A stretch of DNA of 64,000 nucleotides from Aurantiacibacter marinus (GTDB taxonomy: Bacteria > Pseudomonadota > Alphaproteobacteria > Sphingomonadales > Sphingomonadaceae), in assembly GCF_001021555.1 (NCBI RefSeq), contig NZ_LDCP01000001.1, positions 620,001 through 684,000 on the forward strand, in the 5' to 3' direction. Shown one piece after another: positions 27,097-36,297 of this stretch (position 1 is the first letter of the stretch; each line of letters starts with the position of its first letter). The notes below the pieces were generated by a model, which made no database searches, was not told the DNA's origin, and saw only the letters and a list, made by a program, of their open reading frames with translations. The position numbers and the translations under genes are program-made.

Positions 27097-27578
27097 GGAA
27101 TTTGTCCTTTGTCCGGTTTTCCGCCGGGTGTCTGTAGCCAGGAATGGCCAGAATCGACGGCAAATCGCCGCCTGAGTGAGGATCGCCCGATCAGCATCGG
27201 AAAGCGCATGTCCGACCGGTCAGCCAGACTGATTTCCGCGCGAAAGGTCAGCGTGCCGATCTTGAGCGGTGTCTTGATGATCATCCGTTCCTGGGTTTCC
27301 CCGTTGGAGCTGGTGATCCCGCGCATGTCGATATGGATGGCCTCGCAGATATGACGTTCATTGTGCGGACCGAAATCGACCGCGAATCGAACGAAGCGTT
27401 CTCCATCGCGCTCGAACTCTTCCAAAACGGTAGCATGGAGAGAGGACGTGCGTGCGCCAGTGTCTATTTTCGCCGGCACGCCGGTAAGGCCCAGATGAGG
27501 CAGGTCGACCAGTTCCCGCCACCCGACGGTTCTCAATTTGGTGGGCTTTTTCTTTTGCGGCGAGGCTTCATCGTTCAT
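27093..27578 (-). CDS. rimB: RimB-type retropepsin-like aspartic protease
   Basis: A 161-aa protein of the family once called ATP-dependent zinc protease. It has the retropepsin signature [14 protein letters not shown] with D39-T40-G41 as the catalytic triad of a single-lobe, dimer-forming aspartic protease, and [20 protein letters not shown] near the end. RimB homologues are coded beside rimK in pseudomonads and modulate RimK-dependent modification. Here it is the first gene of the cassette and translationally coupled to rimK (ATGA). It lies 34 bp from the ftsK stop, so it may also be read from ftsK. Confidence 0.88.
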   Translation of the reverse strand: MNDEASPQKKKPTKLRTVGWRELVDLPHLGLTGVPAKIDTGARTSSLHATVLEEFERDGERFVRFAVDFGPHNERHICEAIHIDMRGITSSNGETQERMIIKTPLKIGTLTFRAEISLADRSDMRFPMLIGRSSLRRRFAVDSGHSWLQTPGGKPDKGQIP

Positions 27579-27612
27579 CGGACGCGGTTAAAGCAGGTTA
27601 TCGGGCGTTCGG

Positions 27613-29982
27613 CTACAGTGGATTGCCGTCCCGGTCGCGGTAGATTTCGCGCCTGCCTACGTGGTTGGCGGGGCCGACGATGCCATCTTCCTCCATCCGT
27701 TCGATCAGCTTGGCGGCGGTGTTGTAACCCACGCCCATTTGACGCTGGAGCCAGCTGCCGCTGGCCTTCTGGTTTTCGATAACGATCTGGCACGCCTGGC
27801 GGTATTTGCGCTCTTCCGGATTATCCGATGCGGTTAATTCATCTTCGAAGTTATAACCACCATCTTCCGGTTCCTCGGTGACGCTGTCGACATAGGCGGG
27901 TGAACCCTGCGCGCGCCAGTGTTCCGCCACCCTCTCAACTTCTTCATCGGACACAAAAGGTCCATGAACGCGCTTCAGCGGACCAGTGTTGGGTTTGAAC
28001 AGCATATCACCCTTGCCCAGCAACTGTTCCGCGCCCTGCTCGCCAAGAATGGTGCGGCTGTCGATGCGGCTGGTGACGTTGAAGCTGATGCGGGTCGGCA
28101 AGTTGGCCTTGATAACGCCGGTGATGACATCGACGGACGGGCGCTGCGTCGCCATGATCAGGTGAATGCCTGCCGCCCGGCTCTTTTGGGCAAGCCGCTG
28201 GATCAGCACTTCGATTTCCTTGCCGACGGTGACCATCAGATCGGCCAGCTCGTCCACGATCAGCACGATCTGGGGCAGGACTTCGTAATCGAGCTCCTTT
28301 TCCTCGACCACGGCTTCGCCCGTCTCGGGGTCGTAGCCTGTTTGCACCGTGCGTTTCAGCGGCTTGCCCTTGGCCGAAGCGGCGGCGACGCGTTCATTGA
28401 AGCCGCCAAGGTTACGCGCACCGATTTCGCTCATCATCCGGTAGCGGCGTTCCATCTCCTCGACCGCCCACTTCAACGACCGGACTGATTTGTGCGGCTC
28501 TGTCACCACGGGGGCGAGCAGATGCGGGATGTCGTCGTAGCTTTTCAGCTCCAGCACTTTGGGATCGATCAGGATCAGGCGGCACTCGGCGGGTGTAAAG
28601 CGGTACAGCAGGCTGAGCAGGATGGCGTTGAGGCCGACAGATTTGCCCGATCCGGTAGTACCGGCCACCAGCAAATGCGGCATGGCCGCAAGGTCGGCGA
28701 CAATTGGTTCGCCGGAAATACCCTTGCCCAGAATGATCGGCAGGCCGCCCTTCGAACTGACGAAGGCTTCGGAAGCGACCATCTCTTTGAAATTGACCAT
28801 CTGCCGGTCGGCATTGGGCAATTCGATGCCCATGACCGTCTTGCCCGGAATGGGAGCGACGCGCGCGCTGATCGCGCTCATATTGCGGGCAATGTCTTCG
28901 GCAAGGCCGATCACGCGGCTGGCCTTGATGCCCGGTGCGGGCTCCAGTTCATACATGGTGACCACTGGTCCGGTCTTGACCGCCGTGATTTCACCTTTGA
29001 CGTTGAAATCATCGAGCACGGTTTCGAGCAGGCGTGCGTTGCGTTCCAGCGCCAGCTTGTCCAGTGGCGGGGCCTGATTGGTGGGCCCATCTTCCAGCAG
29101 ATCGACCGTCGGCAGATCATATTCGGCGAACAGATCTTTCTGCGAGACCTTTGCCGCCGACTTCGCGCGCTGGGGCGGGCTGGCGGCATCGCTGATTTCT
29201 GGCGGACGGCGCTTGTCGAAAGGCGAACCTGCCATTGCCGCAGTCCCGTCAGAGGGGCTGTTGCCATCATCGCCGTCATCTGCCTGTGCATCCGGGCGGC
29301 GGCGCTGCTTGCGCGTTGTCTCGTCCTTGAACGGATTGGAAGATTTGAACAGCTGCGGCGGATTTCTGATCCATTCGGGCAACGTCAGCAACGTGGCCCA
29401 GTCGATTGCGAAAACGCGGCCTGCCAGCAGTGCGCCGCCGACCAGCGAAATGAGCCCGCCCGCCAGAATGGTCCAGAACTGCCCGGCTTCCGGGACCAGG
29501 CCGGCAATTGCGCGAATGCCGCCTTCGCCCAGAAGACCGGTCAACCCGCCAAATCCGGCAGGCCAACTGTGCTCACGCGAATCTGTTACGAGCGAGAGCG
29601 TGGTCGACAACAGCGTCATCGCGATCAGCAACAGGCCAACAGTGCGCCACCACTGGCCGCCCCAATGTTCTTCTTCATCGGCATCGCGCCACAGTTTGCG
29701 CGCAACAACATAGGTCAGCGGCAGGAACAGGACCGAAACCCAGCCAAACGCGGTGAGGGCCAGATCGGCGACGAATGCGCCGGGCTTGCCCATCCAGTTG
29801 TCCACCACATCGCCCGCTGCGGTGGAAAGCGAGGGATCTGTCTGGCTATGGCTGAGGAGGGCAATCGCGAGGAATGCGGTGAAGGCATACAGCAGCACCG
29901 CGCCCGTAAGCTGCGCGCTGCGCGCCAGCGAGCGACGAAAGGCGGCTTTCCAATCCGCGTTTTGGTTGGCCTTCGTGGCCAT
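27613..29982 (-). CDS. ftsK: DNA translocase FtsK
   Basis: Septal dsDNA pump that clears and orients chromosome dimers for XerCD recombination. The 789-aa protein has four N-terminal TM helices (to about residue 200), a linker rich in charged residues (about 210-285), the FtsK alpha domain, and the motor with Walker A VAGTTGSGKSVGLN (K447), Walker B IVLIVDELADLMV, and ATQRPSVDVITG. A C-terminal winged-helix gamma domain follows (QRQMGVGYNTAAKLIERME), which reads polar KOPS sites. I start at ATG 29982 (MATKANQNADWK). The upstream ATG at 30024 lacks support. The linker is short, as in other alphaproteobacteria. Confidence 0.96.
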   Translation of the reverse strand: MATKANQNADWKAAFRRSLARSAQLTGAVLLYAFTAFLAIALLSHSQTDPSLSTAAGDVVDNWMGKPGAFVADLALTAFGWVSVLFLPLTYVVARKLWRDADEEEHWGGQWWRTVGLLLIAMTLLSTTLSLVTDSREHSWPAGFGGLTGLLGEGGIRAIAGLVPEAGQFWTILAGGLISLVGGALLAGRVFAIDWATLLTLPEWIRNPPQLFKSSNPFKDETTRKQRRRPDAQADDGDDGNSPSDGTAAMAGSPFDKRRPPEISDAASPPQRAKSAAKVSQKDLFAEYDLPTVDLLEDGPTNQAPPLDKLALERNARLLETVLDDFNVKGEITAVKTGPVVTMYELEPAPGIKASRVIGLAEDIARNMSAISARVAPIPGKTVMGIELPNADRQMVNFKEMVASEAFVSSKGGLPIILGKGISGEPIVADLAAMPHLLVAGTTGSGKSVGLNAILLSLLYRFTPAECRLILIDPKVLELKSYDDIPHLLAPVVTEPHKSVRSLKWAVEEMERRYRMMSEIGARNLGGFNERVAAASAKGKPLKRTVQTGYDPETGEAVVEEKELDYEVLPQIVLIVDELADLMVTVGKEIEVLIQRLAQKSRAAGIHLIMATQRPSVDVITGVIKANLPTRISFNVTSRIDSRTILGEQGAEQLLGKGDMLFKPNTGPLKRVHGPFVSDEEVERVAEHWRAQGSPAYVDSVTEEPEDGGYNFEDELTASDNPEERKYRQACQIVIENQKASGSWLQRQMGVGYNTAAKLIERMEEDGIVGPANHVGRREIYRDRDGNPL

Positions 29983-30140
29983 GAGATATCCCCTTGCGAT
30001 GCGTCCCGGCGCGGAGAATCCCACAGAGGGACTCGGGGGTCAAATTGTTTGTCTCATGAAGCCGTATCCGCGGCTTCGTCCTCGCAAGACGGGCAGGCAA
30101 GCTGCCCCCGCTGCGGGCGGGCGGTTGCCCTTGCCGACCT

Positions 30141-30686
30141 TTAGTCGGATTGGCTTAGGCCATCAATTGCGGCCCAACGAGGGGACTTCAATCGCCACGC
30201 CGCTTCCAAATTCATCCCGCCTAGCGCGATTACGGGCATTTTTGCATGGCGCGCCAGTGTGTGCCAGCGGTTTGACCCCAATGTCCTGGCTCCGGGGTGA
30301 GATCGCGTAGGGAATACGGGCGATAGCATTACTGCGTCTGCTCCGCTCAGGTTCGCCTGCGCTATTTCGCGCATATTGTGCGCGGTGGCGATCTGGAGCA
30401 GTTCGCGGCGGCGCGGATAGAGCGACAGCGGTGCGCCATAAATTCCGTCCGCCCCCCATTCGCGCGCGGTCAAGGCGCTGTCCGACAGGATTACCCAGTG
30501 CCCTTCGGCTCTGGCGATACGGCTGAGTTTGCGGAATTCGGCATATCGTTCGGACGGCGGCAGGTGATAATGGCGGTAAACGAATGCGATCTGTTTGCTG
30601 AAAGAGCGGAGAATACGGCCTAGCGTCTGCGCGTTCCGCTCATCCGAAAGCAGCCACATATCCGGCAGGGGGTTTCCTCCATTCAT
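30141..30686 (-). CDS. ThiE/TenI-like thiamine phosphate synthase family protein
   Basis: A 181-aa TIM-barrel protein. Recognisable features are MWLLSDERN at the start, GHWVILSDSALTAREWGADGIYG in the middle and the phosphate-loop region ADAVMLSPVFPTRSHPGARTLG followed by MPVIALGGMN. In ThiE these bind HMP-pyrophosphate and thiazole phosphate; several of the ThiE catalytic residues are not obvious here, so it could be a TenI-like relative. No other thiamine gene is nearby. ATG 30686 is used; an extension to 30746 overlaps the divergent yggS gene. Confidence 0.75.
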   Translation of the reverse strand: MNGGNPLPDMWLLSDERNAQTLGRILRSFSKQIAFVYRHYHLPPSERYAEFRKLSRIARAEGHWVILSDSALTAREWGADGIYGAPLSLYPRRRELLQIATAHNMREIAQANLSGADAVMLSPVFPTRSHPGARTLGSNRWHTLARHAKMPVIALGGMNLEAAWRLKSPRWAAIDGLSQSD

Positions 30687-30706
30687 CCGGCAGCTATAGC
30701 GCGGGC

Positions 30707-31405
30707 ATGAGCAAGAACACCACTGCCACCGCACACGCCGATACACCGGCCGCCCGACTCGCGGACGTAAATGCCGAAATCGCCAAGGCGTGCAAGATCG
30801 CGCGGCGCAAGGCCGAAGAGGTCACGTTGATTGCTGTCAGCAAAACGCATCCGGCAGAGCATATCGCCCCGCTGATCGCTGCCGGGCAGCGGGTGTTTGG
30901 CGAAAACCGGGTGCAGGAAGCCGAAGGCAAATGGCCGGGGCTGCGGGAGCAAACGCCAGATATTGAGCTCCATTTGATTGGCCAATTGCAGTCCAACAAG
31001 GCGGAAGAGGCAGCGGCGCTGTTCGATTATATCCACTCGCTGGACCGGCCCAGCCTGGTAAAAGCGCTGGCGAAGGCATTCGACAAGGCAGGCCGGCAAG
31101 TGCCGTGCTTCGTGCAGGTCAATATCGGGGCGGAGGACCAGAAGGGCGGCTGCGCGATTGCCGATCTGCCTGCATTGCTGGACAAGGCTCGCAGTGCCGA
31201 CATTCCGATCGCTGGCCTGATGTGCGTGCCGCCGTTCGGAATCGAGCCGGTGCCTTATTTCGCACTGCTGGCAAAGCTGGCGGACGATCACGGTCTGGCA
31301 GGGCGCAGCATGGGCATGAGCGGTGATTTCCCCAACGCGATCATGCTGGGCGCAACACATATCCGCGTTGGCACTGCGCTATTCGGGACACGCGGCGCGC
31401 AATAG
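30707..31405 (+). CDS. YggS-family PLP homeostasis protein
   Basis: Small PLP-binding protein (232 aa) that buffers pyridoxal phosphate and affects amino-acid pools; it has no known enzymatic reaction. K46 in LIAVSKTHP is the PLP lysine. Other family marks are FGENRVQEA, LIGQLQSNKA, and the phosphate-binding SMGMSGDFPNAIMLGATHIR, ending GTALFG. The first 15 residues are a little longer than in E. coli. It is divergent from the ThiE-like gene with only 20 bp between starts. Confidence 0.95.
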   Translation: MSKNTTATAHADTPAARLADVNAEIAKACKIARRKAEEVTLIAVSKTHPAEHIAPLIAAGQRVFGENRVQEAEGKWPGLREQTPDIELHLIGQLQSNKAEEAAALFDYIHSLDRPSLVKALAKAFDKAGRQVPCFVQVNIGAEDQKGGCAIADLPALLDKARSADIPIAGLMCVPPFGIEPVPYFALLAKLADDHGLAGRSMGMSGDFPNAIMLGATHIRVGTALFGTRGAQ

Positions 31406-31476
31406 CGAGGAGTTGACGTAAGGGCGCGCTCCGCGCCAAAAGCTGCATATTGCACCTCGATTGGAATATTACGCCC

Positions 31477-31962
31477 ATGACCCGTTTTGCCATCATCCTT
31501 GCTAGTCCGATCCTCGCGGCGCTGGCTGTGCCTGCCAACGCGCAGGATGCCGCGGACGACCCCTACGGCGAATGCGCCGCAATCGAAGACAGCGCAGAGC
31601 GGCTGGAATGTTTCGATAACACCTATGCCCGCCAGCGCGTTGTCATTGCCGAACGTGCAGTGCGGGCAGAGGAGGAGCGCGCAGAAGTGTTCGGTTTCCG
31701 CGATGAAGATGCTGTGCTGGAACGGACCCGGGATCCTGACGCCTCGATCACGGCAACGGTATCCGAGGTGTTGCAAGGCGCGCTGCGGTCGCAGGTCCTG
31801 TTGATGGACAATGGCCAGCTTTGGCGCGAGATATCCGGCTCCACCTTGCGCAACCGTATCCGCGAAGGTTGGACGGCCACGATTACCCGGCATTGGAGCG
31901 GCGCCTATGAAATGCGCTTTGAAGGGCGGACAGGCTATCTGCGCGTGGCCCGCGTCCAGTGA
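31477..31962 (+). CDS. Periplasmic protein of unknown function
   Basis: A 161-aa protein with a signal peptide (MTRFAIILASPILAALA, cleavage near ANAQD). The mature N-terminus has a two-cysteine motif CAAIEDSAERLECFD, seen in VasI-like and other periplasmic proteins. The C-terminal half forms a small beta domain (QLWREISGSTLRNRIREGW, YLRVARVQ). No type VI secretion genes are nearby, so I do not assign VasI. ATG 31477 begins exactly at the signal peptide. It stands between yggS and the PilZ gene. Confidence 0.72.
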   Translation: MTRFAIILASPILAALAVPANAQDAADDPYGECAAIEDSAERLECFDNTYARQRVVIAERAVRAEEERAEVFGFRDEDAVLERTRDPDASITATVSEVLQGALRSQVLLMDNGQLWREISGSTLRNRIREGWTATITRHWSGAYEMRFEGRTGYLRVARVQ

Positions 31963-32074
31963 TCCGAAGGCCTGGGCATAGCCTTGGTCCCGGCAATACC
32001 AAAAGTTAACACTGCAGGCATATAGCTGTTGGCAATCAGCCCGTAGCAAGCATCAGCAAGGTTAACATTCCATC

Positions 32075-32407
32075 ATGCAGGACGCCGGTATGTATCACGA
32101 TAGCCTGAAGGCCGGAGATGACGAGCAGCGCCGCGACAATGGGCGGGCGCAGGTTGATCTGCAATGCGAAATTCGTGTGGGAACGCGTTGCTGGCGCAAG
32201 ACACGGCTGGCCGACCTTACGCCGGGTGGTTTCCAGGTTACGCTTCTCGACATGCCGACGCGCGGTACGCCCGTCTATGTGCGCTTCGGTGGCATTCAAA
32301 TGTTGCAGGCTGAGGTTTGCTGGTCAAAAATGGATACAGCTGGCTGCCGCTTCATAACGCCCATCAGCAGCTATGTTTTCGAACACATCCTCGCGACCTA
32401 CAAATAG
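32075..32407 (+). CDS. PilZ-domain protein, putative cyclic-di-GMP receptor
   Basis: A 110-aa single-domain protein. The c-di-GMP motif is only partly canonical: RRDNGR (the RxxxR part) near residue 20 and LADLTPGGFQV for the D/NxSxxG part, with T in place of S. The rest is a PilZ-like beta barrel (GTPVYVRFGGIQMLQAEVCW). It may bind c-di-GMP weakly or not at all. The window also encodes a diguanylate cyclase (15741). It is convergent with glnD, 27 bp apart. Confidence 0.78.
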   Translation: MQDAGMYHDSLKAGDDEQRRDNGRAQVDLQCEIRVGTRCWRKTRLADLTPGGFQVTLLDMPTRGTPVYVRFGGIQMLQAEVCWSKMDTAGCRFITPISSYVFEHILATYK

Positions 32408-32434
32408 ATCCGCAAAGGGCTGTGCAGCCGCTTT

Positions 32435-35203
32435 CTATTCCGCGGCCTGCGCCAGTTCACGTTCACCCGCAGCGATAGCATCAAGCAGGGCGCGCTCCAC
32501 CTTGGCCATACGGTTTGCTGAATCCAGTTTCATGCCGAGCAGATCGGTCACGTAAAATGTATCGACCGCGCGTTCTCCGTAATGGGTGATATGTGCTGAA
32601 TTGATAAGCAGGCTTTGTTCAAACAGGGCGCGGGTCAGGCGGTTGAGCAAAGCGGGCCGGTCGGTTGCGTTCACTTCAATCACCGTGAAGCGGTTCGATG
32701 CGTCGTTATCGAATTCGACATTGGCCGTGATCCGGAAATTTTCCGCCCGCATCTGCTTTAGGGGCCGTTTTTCAAGGCTCGGCACCATATCGATGCGATT
32801 GGCCAGCGCATCCTCGATGCCCTTTTTCAGTCGCTGCAGCTGCGCCGCTTCGCTGAATGGCTGACCCATCGGATTTTGCACCAGGAAATTGTCGACAGCC
32901 TTGCCCATCCGGTTGGTATGGATGCGCGCGTCGATGATATTGCCGCCTGCAAGGTGGATGGCGCCGGCAATGCGGAAGAACAGGCCCGGATGATCGTCCG
33001 CGATCACGGTGACCAGTGTTGATCCCAGCGCTTCGTAATATTCGGTGTGGATCGAAAGCGAATGCTGCGCCTCTATTGCCGCGGCATAATGCGGCAGGTT
33101 GATGGCGATCACGTCTTCGGGTTCAGCGATCCAGTAAGTGTCGCCAAACATTTCTGCCAGATCATCGACCAGCGATGCCTGTTTGCCCAGCAATTGTGCC
33201 ACTTGCGCCTTCTTGGCGGCGATGCGTTGAGGGCGCCCGTGCGATTTGTGTCCCAGCCGCAGCATTTCCTGCGCGGCTTCGAACAGATCTGCCAGCAACT
33301 GCCGTTTCCAGCTGTTCCAGATGCCGGGGCCGACGGCGCGAATATCGACGATTGTCAGCACGGTGAGCAGTCGCAGGCGTTCCAGGCTTTGCACTTCAGC
33401 CACGAAATCGGAGATCGTTTTGGGATCGGAAAGGTCGCGTTTGAACGCAGTCGCGCTCATCAACAGGTGATAGCGAACCAGCCATGCGGTCAGCTCGGTC
33501 TCCTTTTCGTCCATGCCGAGCCTCGGGCACAATTTGCGCGCCACGTCCGCCCCCAGCACCGAATGATCGCCGCCGCGTCCCTTGGCGATATCATGCAGCA
33601 AGGTGGCCACATAGATAACCTTGCGGTGGGCCAGTTTGGGCAGGATGTCCGTTGCCAGCGGGTGATCCTCCGGCAAGGCACCGCGTTCAATCGCGCTGAC
33701 CAGGCCGATGGCGCGGATCGTGTGTTCATCCACGGTGTAGTGGTGATACATATCGAATTGCATCTGCGCATTGACCTTGCCGAAATCCGGCACGAAGCGA
33801 CCGAACACGCCGGCTTCATTCATCCAGCGCAGCACGTTTTCAGGATTGTTGCGGCCGGCAAGCACATCCATGAATAGCGCATTGGCGCGTTCATCCTTGC
33901 GTACCTTGGCGGTAATCAATGCAGCATCACGGCGGGCAATGCGAATGGTGCCGGGATGGATTTCCAGCCCTTCACGTTCTGCCACTGTGAATATTTCGAT
34001 CAGCCGTACCGGGTCTTGCTGGAACCAGTCGTCTGACGGCGCGGCGATCACATCGTCTTCCACCAGATAGCCATCAACCTTGCGCGATTTCCCGGGCCAC
34101 ATGCCCGAAAAGAAATTCGCCACGCGGCTGGTCTGCGCGGTATGATCTTCCATATGCGCCAGAAACACGCCGGTCAGATGGCCGACGTGCTTGGCTTGCA
34201 GGAAGTAGAATTGCATGAAGCGTTCGACCGCGCTTTTGCCAGGCCTGTCAGCATAATTCATCCGCGCTGCGACTTCGCGTTGCAGATCGAATGTCAGCCG
34301 GTCTTCGCCCCGTCCGGAGATGGTGTGCAGGTGCGCGCGTACGGCCAGCAGGAAGCTTTCGGCGCGGCGGAAGCTGCGATATTCCTTGTCCGTAAACAGG
34401 CCTTTTTCGACCAGTTCTGCAGCGCTGCGAACGCGGTGAACATATTTGCCCATCCAGTACAGCGTTTGCAGATCGCGCAGGCCGCCCTTGCCGTCCTTTA
34501 CATTGGGTTCCACCACGTAACGCGAATCGCCCATGCGTTTGTGCCGCGCGTTTCTCTCGGCCAGCTTTTCCTGCACAAATGCCGCTTCCGAGCCGGAAAC
34601 CACTTCATTCCAGAACTGCGCGCTGGCAGCGTCATACACATCCTGATCGCCCCACAAAAACCGCGCTTCCAGCAAGGCTGTGCGAATGGTGAGGTCCGAT
34701 TTGGCCATGCGTGCGGCCTCTGCCAACGAACGGGTCGAATGCCCGACCTGCAAATTGAGATCCCACAGATAATACAGGATTGCCTCGATCACCTGTTCGC
34801 ACCAGCTGGTCGGCTTGTCAGGTGTGATGAAAGCCAGATCGACATCGGAAAACGGCGCCATTTCGCCGCGGCCATATCCGCCCACCGCCAGCAGCGCGAT
34901 CCGTTCTCCGCTCGACCTGTTGCCCACCGGATAGACATCTTCCAGCACATGATCGTGGATCACGCGGATCAGCTGATCGATCAGGAACGCCTGACCATTG
35001 GCATGTTCATGCCCTGCGCCTGGTTTCCTGGAAAGCCTGTGCGTCAATTCCTTACGGCCATCGGCCAGCGCAGTGCGCAGAGCCTCGACAATATCCTGCC
35101 GCCCTGCCTGGGCGCCTTTTTCGGCAACGATTCCGGCAATCGTTGCGGACAAGCGCCGGCGGCCAATGATTTTGCGCTGTTTGGGAATGCGGGGAAGGCT
35201 CAT
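32435..35203 (-). CDS. glnD: Bifunctional [protein-PII] uridylyltransferase / uridylyl-removing enzyme
   Basis: Glutamine sensor of the nitrogen cascade: it uridylylates PII when glutamine is low and removes UMP when high. The 922-aa protein has the nucleotidyltransferase motif GGYGRGEMAPFSDVDLAF, a PII-uridylyltransferase middle domain, an HD domain with HDIAKGRGGDHS for UMP removal, and two C-terminal ACT domains (EALGSTLVTVIADDHPGLFF; TVIEVNATDRPALLNRL) that bind glutamine. ATG 35203 (MSLPRIPKQRKI) is used; an open extension to 35365 is not family-like. It is divergent from lgt. No glnB or glnK is present in the window. Confidence 0.96.
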   Translation of the reverse strand: MSLPRIPKQRKIIGRRRLSATIAGIVAEKGAQAGRQDIVEALRTALADGRKELTHRLSRKPGAGHEHANGQAFLIDQLIRVIHDHVLEDVYPVGNRSSGERIALLAVGGYGRGEMAPFSDVDLAFITPDKPTSWCEQVIEAILYYLWDLNLQVGHSTRSLAEAARMAKSDLTIRTALLEARFLWGDQDVYDAASAQFWNEVVSGSEAAFVQEKLAERNARHKRMGDSRYVVEPNVKDGKGGLRDLQTLYWMGKYVHRVRSAAELVEKGLFTDKEYRSFRRAESFLLAVRAHLHTISGRGEDRLTFDLQREVAARMNYADRPGKSAVERFMQFYFLQAKHVGHLTGVFLAHMEDHTAQTSRVANFFSGMWPGKSRKVDGYLVEDDVIAAPSDDWFQQDPVRLIEIFTVAEREGLEIHPGTIRIARRDAALITAKVRKDERANALFMDVLAGRNNPENVLRWMNEAGVFGRFVPDFGKVNAQMQFDMYHHYTVDEHTIRAIGLVSAIERGALPEDHPLATDILPKLAHRKVIYVATLLHDIAKGRGGDHSVLGADVARKLCPRLGMDEKETELTAWLVRYHLLMSATAFKRDLSDPKTISDFVAEVQSLERLRLLTVLTIVDIRAVGPGIWNSWKRQLLADLFEAAQEMLRLGHKSHGRPQRIAAKKAQVAQLLGKQASLVDDLAEMFGDTYWIAEPEDVIAINLPHYAAAIEAQHSLSIHTEYYEALGSTLVTVIADDHPGLFFRIAGAIHLAGGNIIDARIHTNRMGKAVDNFLVQNPMGQPFSEAAQLQRLKKGIEDALANRIDMVPSLEKRPLKQMRAENFRITANVEFDNDASNRFTVIEVNATDRPALLNRLTRALFEQSLLINSAHITHYGERAVDTFYVTDLLGMKLDSANRMAKVERALLDAIAAGERELAQAAE

Positions 35204-35364
35204 GCCGACAGGAAATAGGCGTTTGGTGCGGGGGATGCAAAGCCCGGATTGCTTCGTCCCGGCGAAGGAGGGCTTTCGCCAAGGCCCGCTGTATGCCAAA
35301 GCGCGAGCCGAACCGGGCTTTAGTGCTGCAAACGCGCCGGCCAGACAGGTAGGGAACGCAAGCA

Positions 35365-36297
35365 ATGCTGGACATGCTGACTACAGCAGCGAGCGAAGCA
35401 ATCCGATTTAGCGGGCTGGGCCTTAGCCCAAGCATCGACCTTGGATTTTTTGAGCTGAAATATTACTCGCTCGCTTATCTGGCGGGGATCATTTTCGCCT
35501 ATTGGCATCTTTCGAAGATGATCAAGCAGCCCGGTGCGCCGATGGGGCAGCTGCATGTGGATGATCTGTTCTTCTACTGCACGCTGGGCGTCATCCTTGG
35601 CGGACGGCTGGGCTACGCGACATTCTACGAACCATCGCTGTGGACCACGTTTGATCCGGATAGCTTCATTTCCTGGCGTGTCCTGCGACTGTGGGATGGC
35701 GGGATGAGCTTCCACGGAGGCTTGGTCGGCGTTGTCGTGGCGATCGGCTGGGTAAGCTGGCGCGGCGGCCTGCCGTTCCTGCGCGTATGCGATTATATCA
35801 GCGTCAATGTCGGCATGGGCATGATGCTGGGCCGGCTGGCAAACTTCATCAATGGCGAGCTGTGGGGCCGTCCGGTCGAATCCGATGTTCCGTGGGCGAT
35901 GGTCTTCCCGACAGGCGGTGAAGTTGCCCGTCATCCGAGCCAGCTTTATCAGGCCGCCGGCGAAGGGTTTCTGGTGCTGGTCGTCATGCTGTGCCTTTTC
36001 TGGTTCACCCGCGCGCGCTTCCGCCCCGGCCTTATGGTCGGCGTATTTACCGTCACCATTGCCGCTGCGCGCTTTGCGGTCGAATTCTTCCGCCAGCCCG
36101 ATGCGCAATTGACCGAATTTGCGGAACGCACCGGCCTTTCCATGGGCCAATGGCTTACAATTCCCATGATCGTGCTCGGCATTGCGCTGGTCATTTGGGC
36201 GTTGGCGCGGCGTGAACTTGCAAGCGGAAAATCCGGTACGACTACGAGGCCTGTGGTCAAGGGAGCACCTCCCGAGATCGATACGGAGGCCGTGTGA
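35365..36297 (+). CDS. lgt: Prolipoprotein diacylglyceryl transferase
   Basis: Inner-membrane enzyme that transfers diacylglycerol from phosphatidylglycerol to the lipobox cysteine, the first lipoprotein maturation step. The 310-aa protein has seven TM helices and the Lgt signature HGGLVGVV, GRLANFINGELWGRP and RHPSQLYQA. Length is normal. Its stop overlaps the GTG start of midA. The window encodes several likely substrates (lipoproteins at 51781, 55357 and 57915). Confidence 0.96.
   Translation: MLDMLTTAASEAIRFSGLGLSPSIDLGFFELKYYSLAYLAGIIFAYWHLSKMIKQPGAPMGQLHVDDLFFYCTLGVILGGRLGYATFYEPSLWTTFDPDSFISWRVLRLWDGGMSFHGGLVGVVVAIGWVSWRGGLPFLRVCDYISVNVGMGMMLGRLANFINGELWGRPVESDVPWAMVFPTGGEVARHPSQLYQAAGEGFLVLVVMLCLFWFTRARFRPGLMVGVFTVTIAAARFAVEFFRQPDAQLTEFAERTGLSMGQWLTIPMIVLGIALVIWALARRELASGKSGTTTRPVVKGAPPEIDTEAV

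Noticed and set aside
23318-27578. Cassette as a phage-defence or toxin system
   Set aside because: No nuclease, toxin-like or sensor domain is present, and the RimK/RimB pair is a known housekeeping modification unit.
30058-30077. Inverted repeat GAAGCCG/CGGCTTC upstream of ftsK as a terminator
   Set aside because: No T-tract follows on either strand. It lies between ftsK and the ThiE-like gene and may be a chance palindrome.
31477-31962. VasI-type T6SS accessory protein
   Set aside because: Only the two-cysteine N-terminal motif recalls it, and no type VI genes are nearby.
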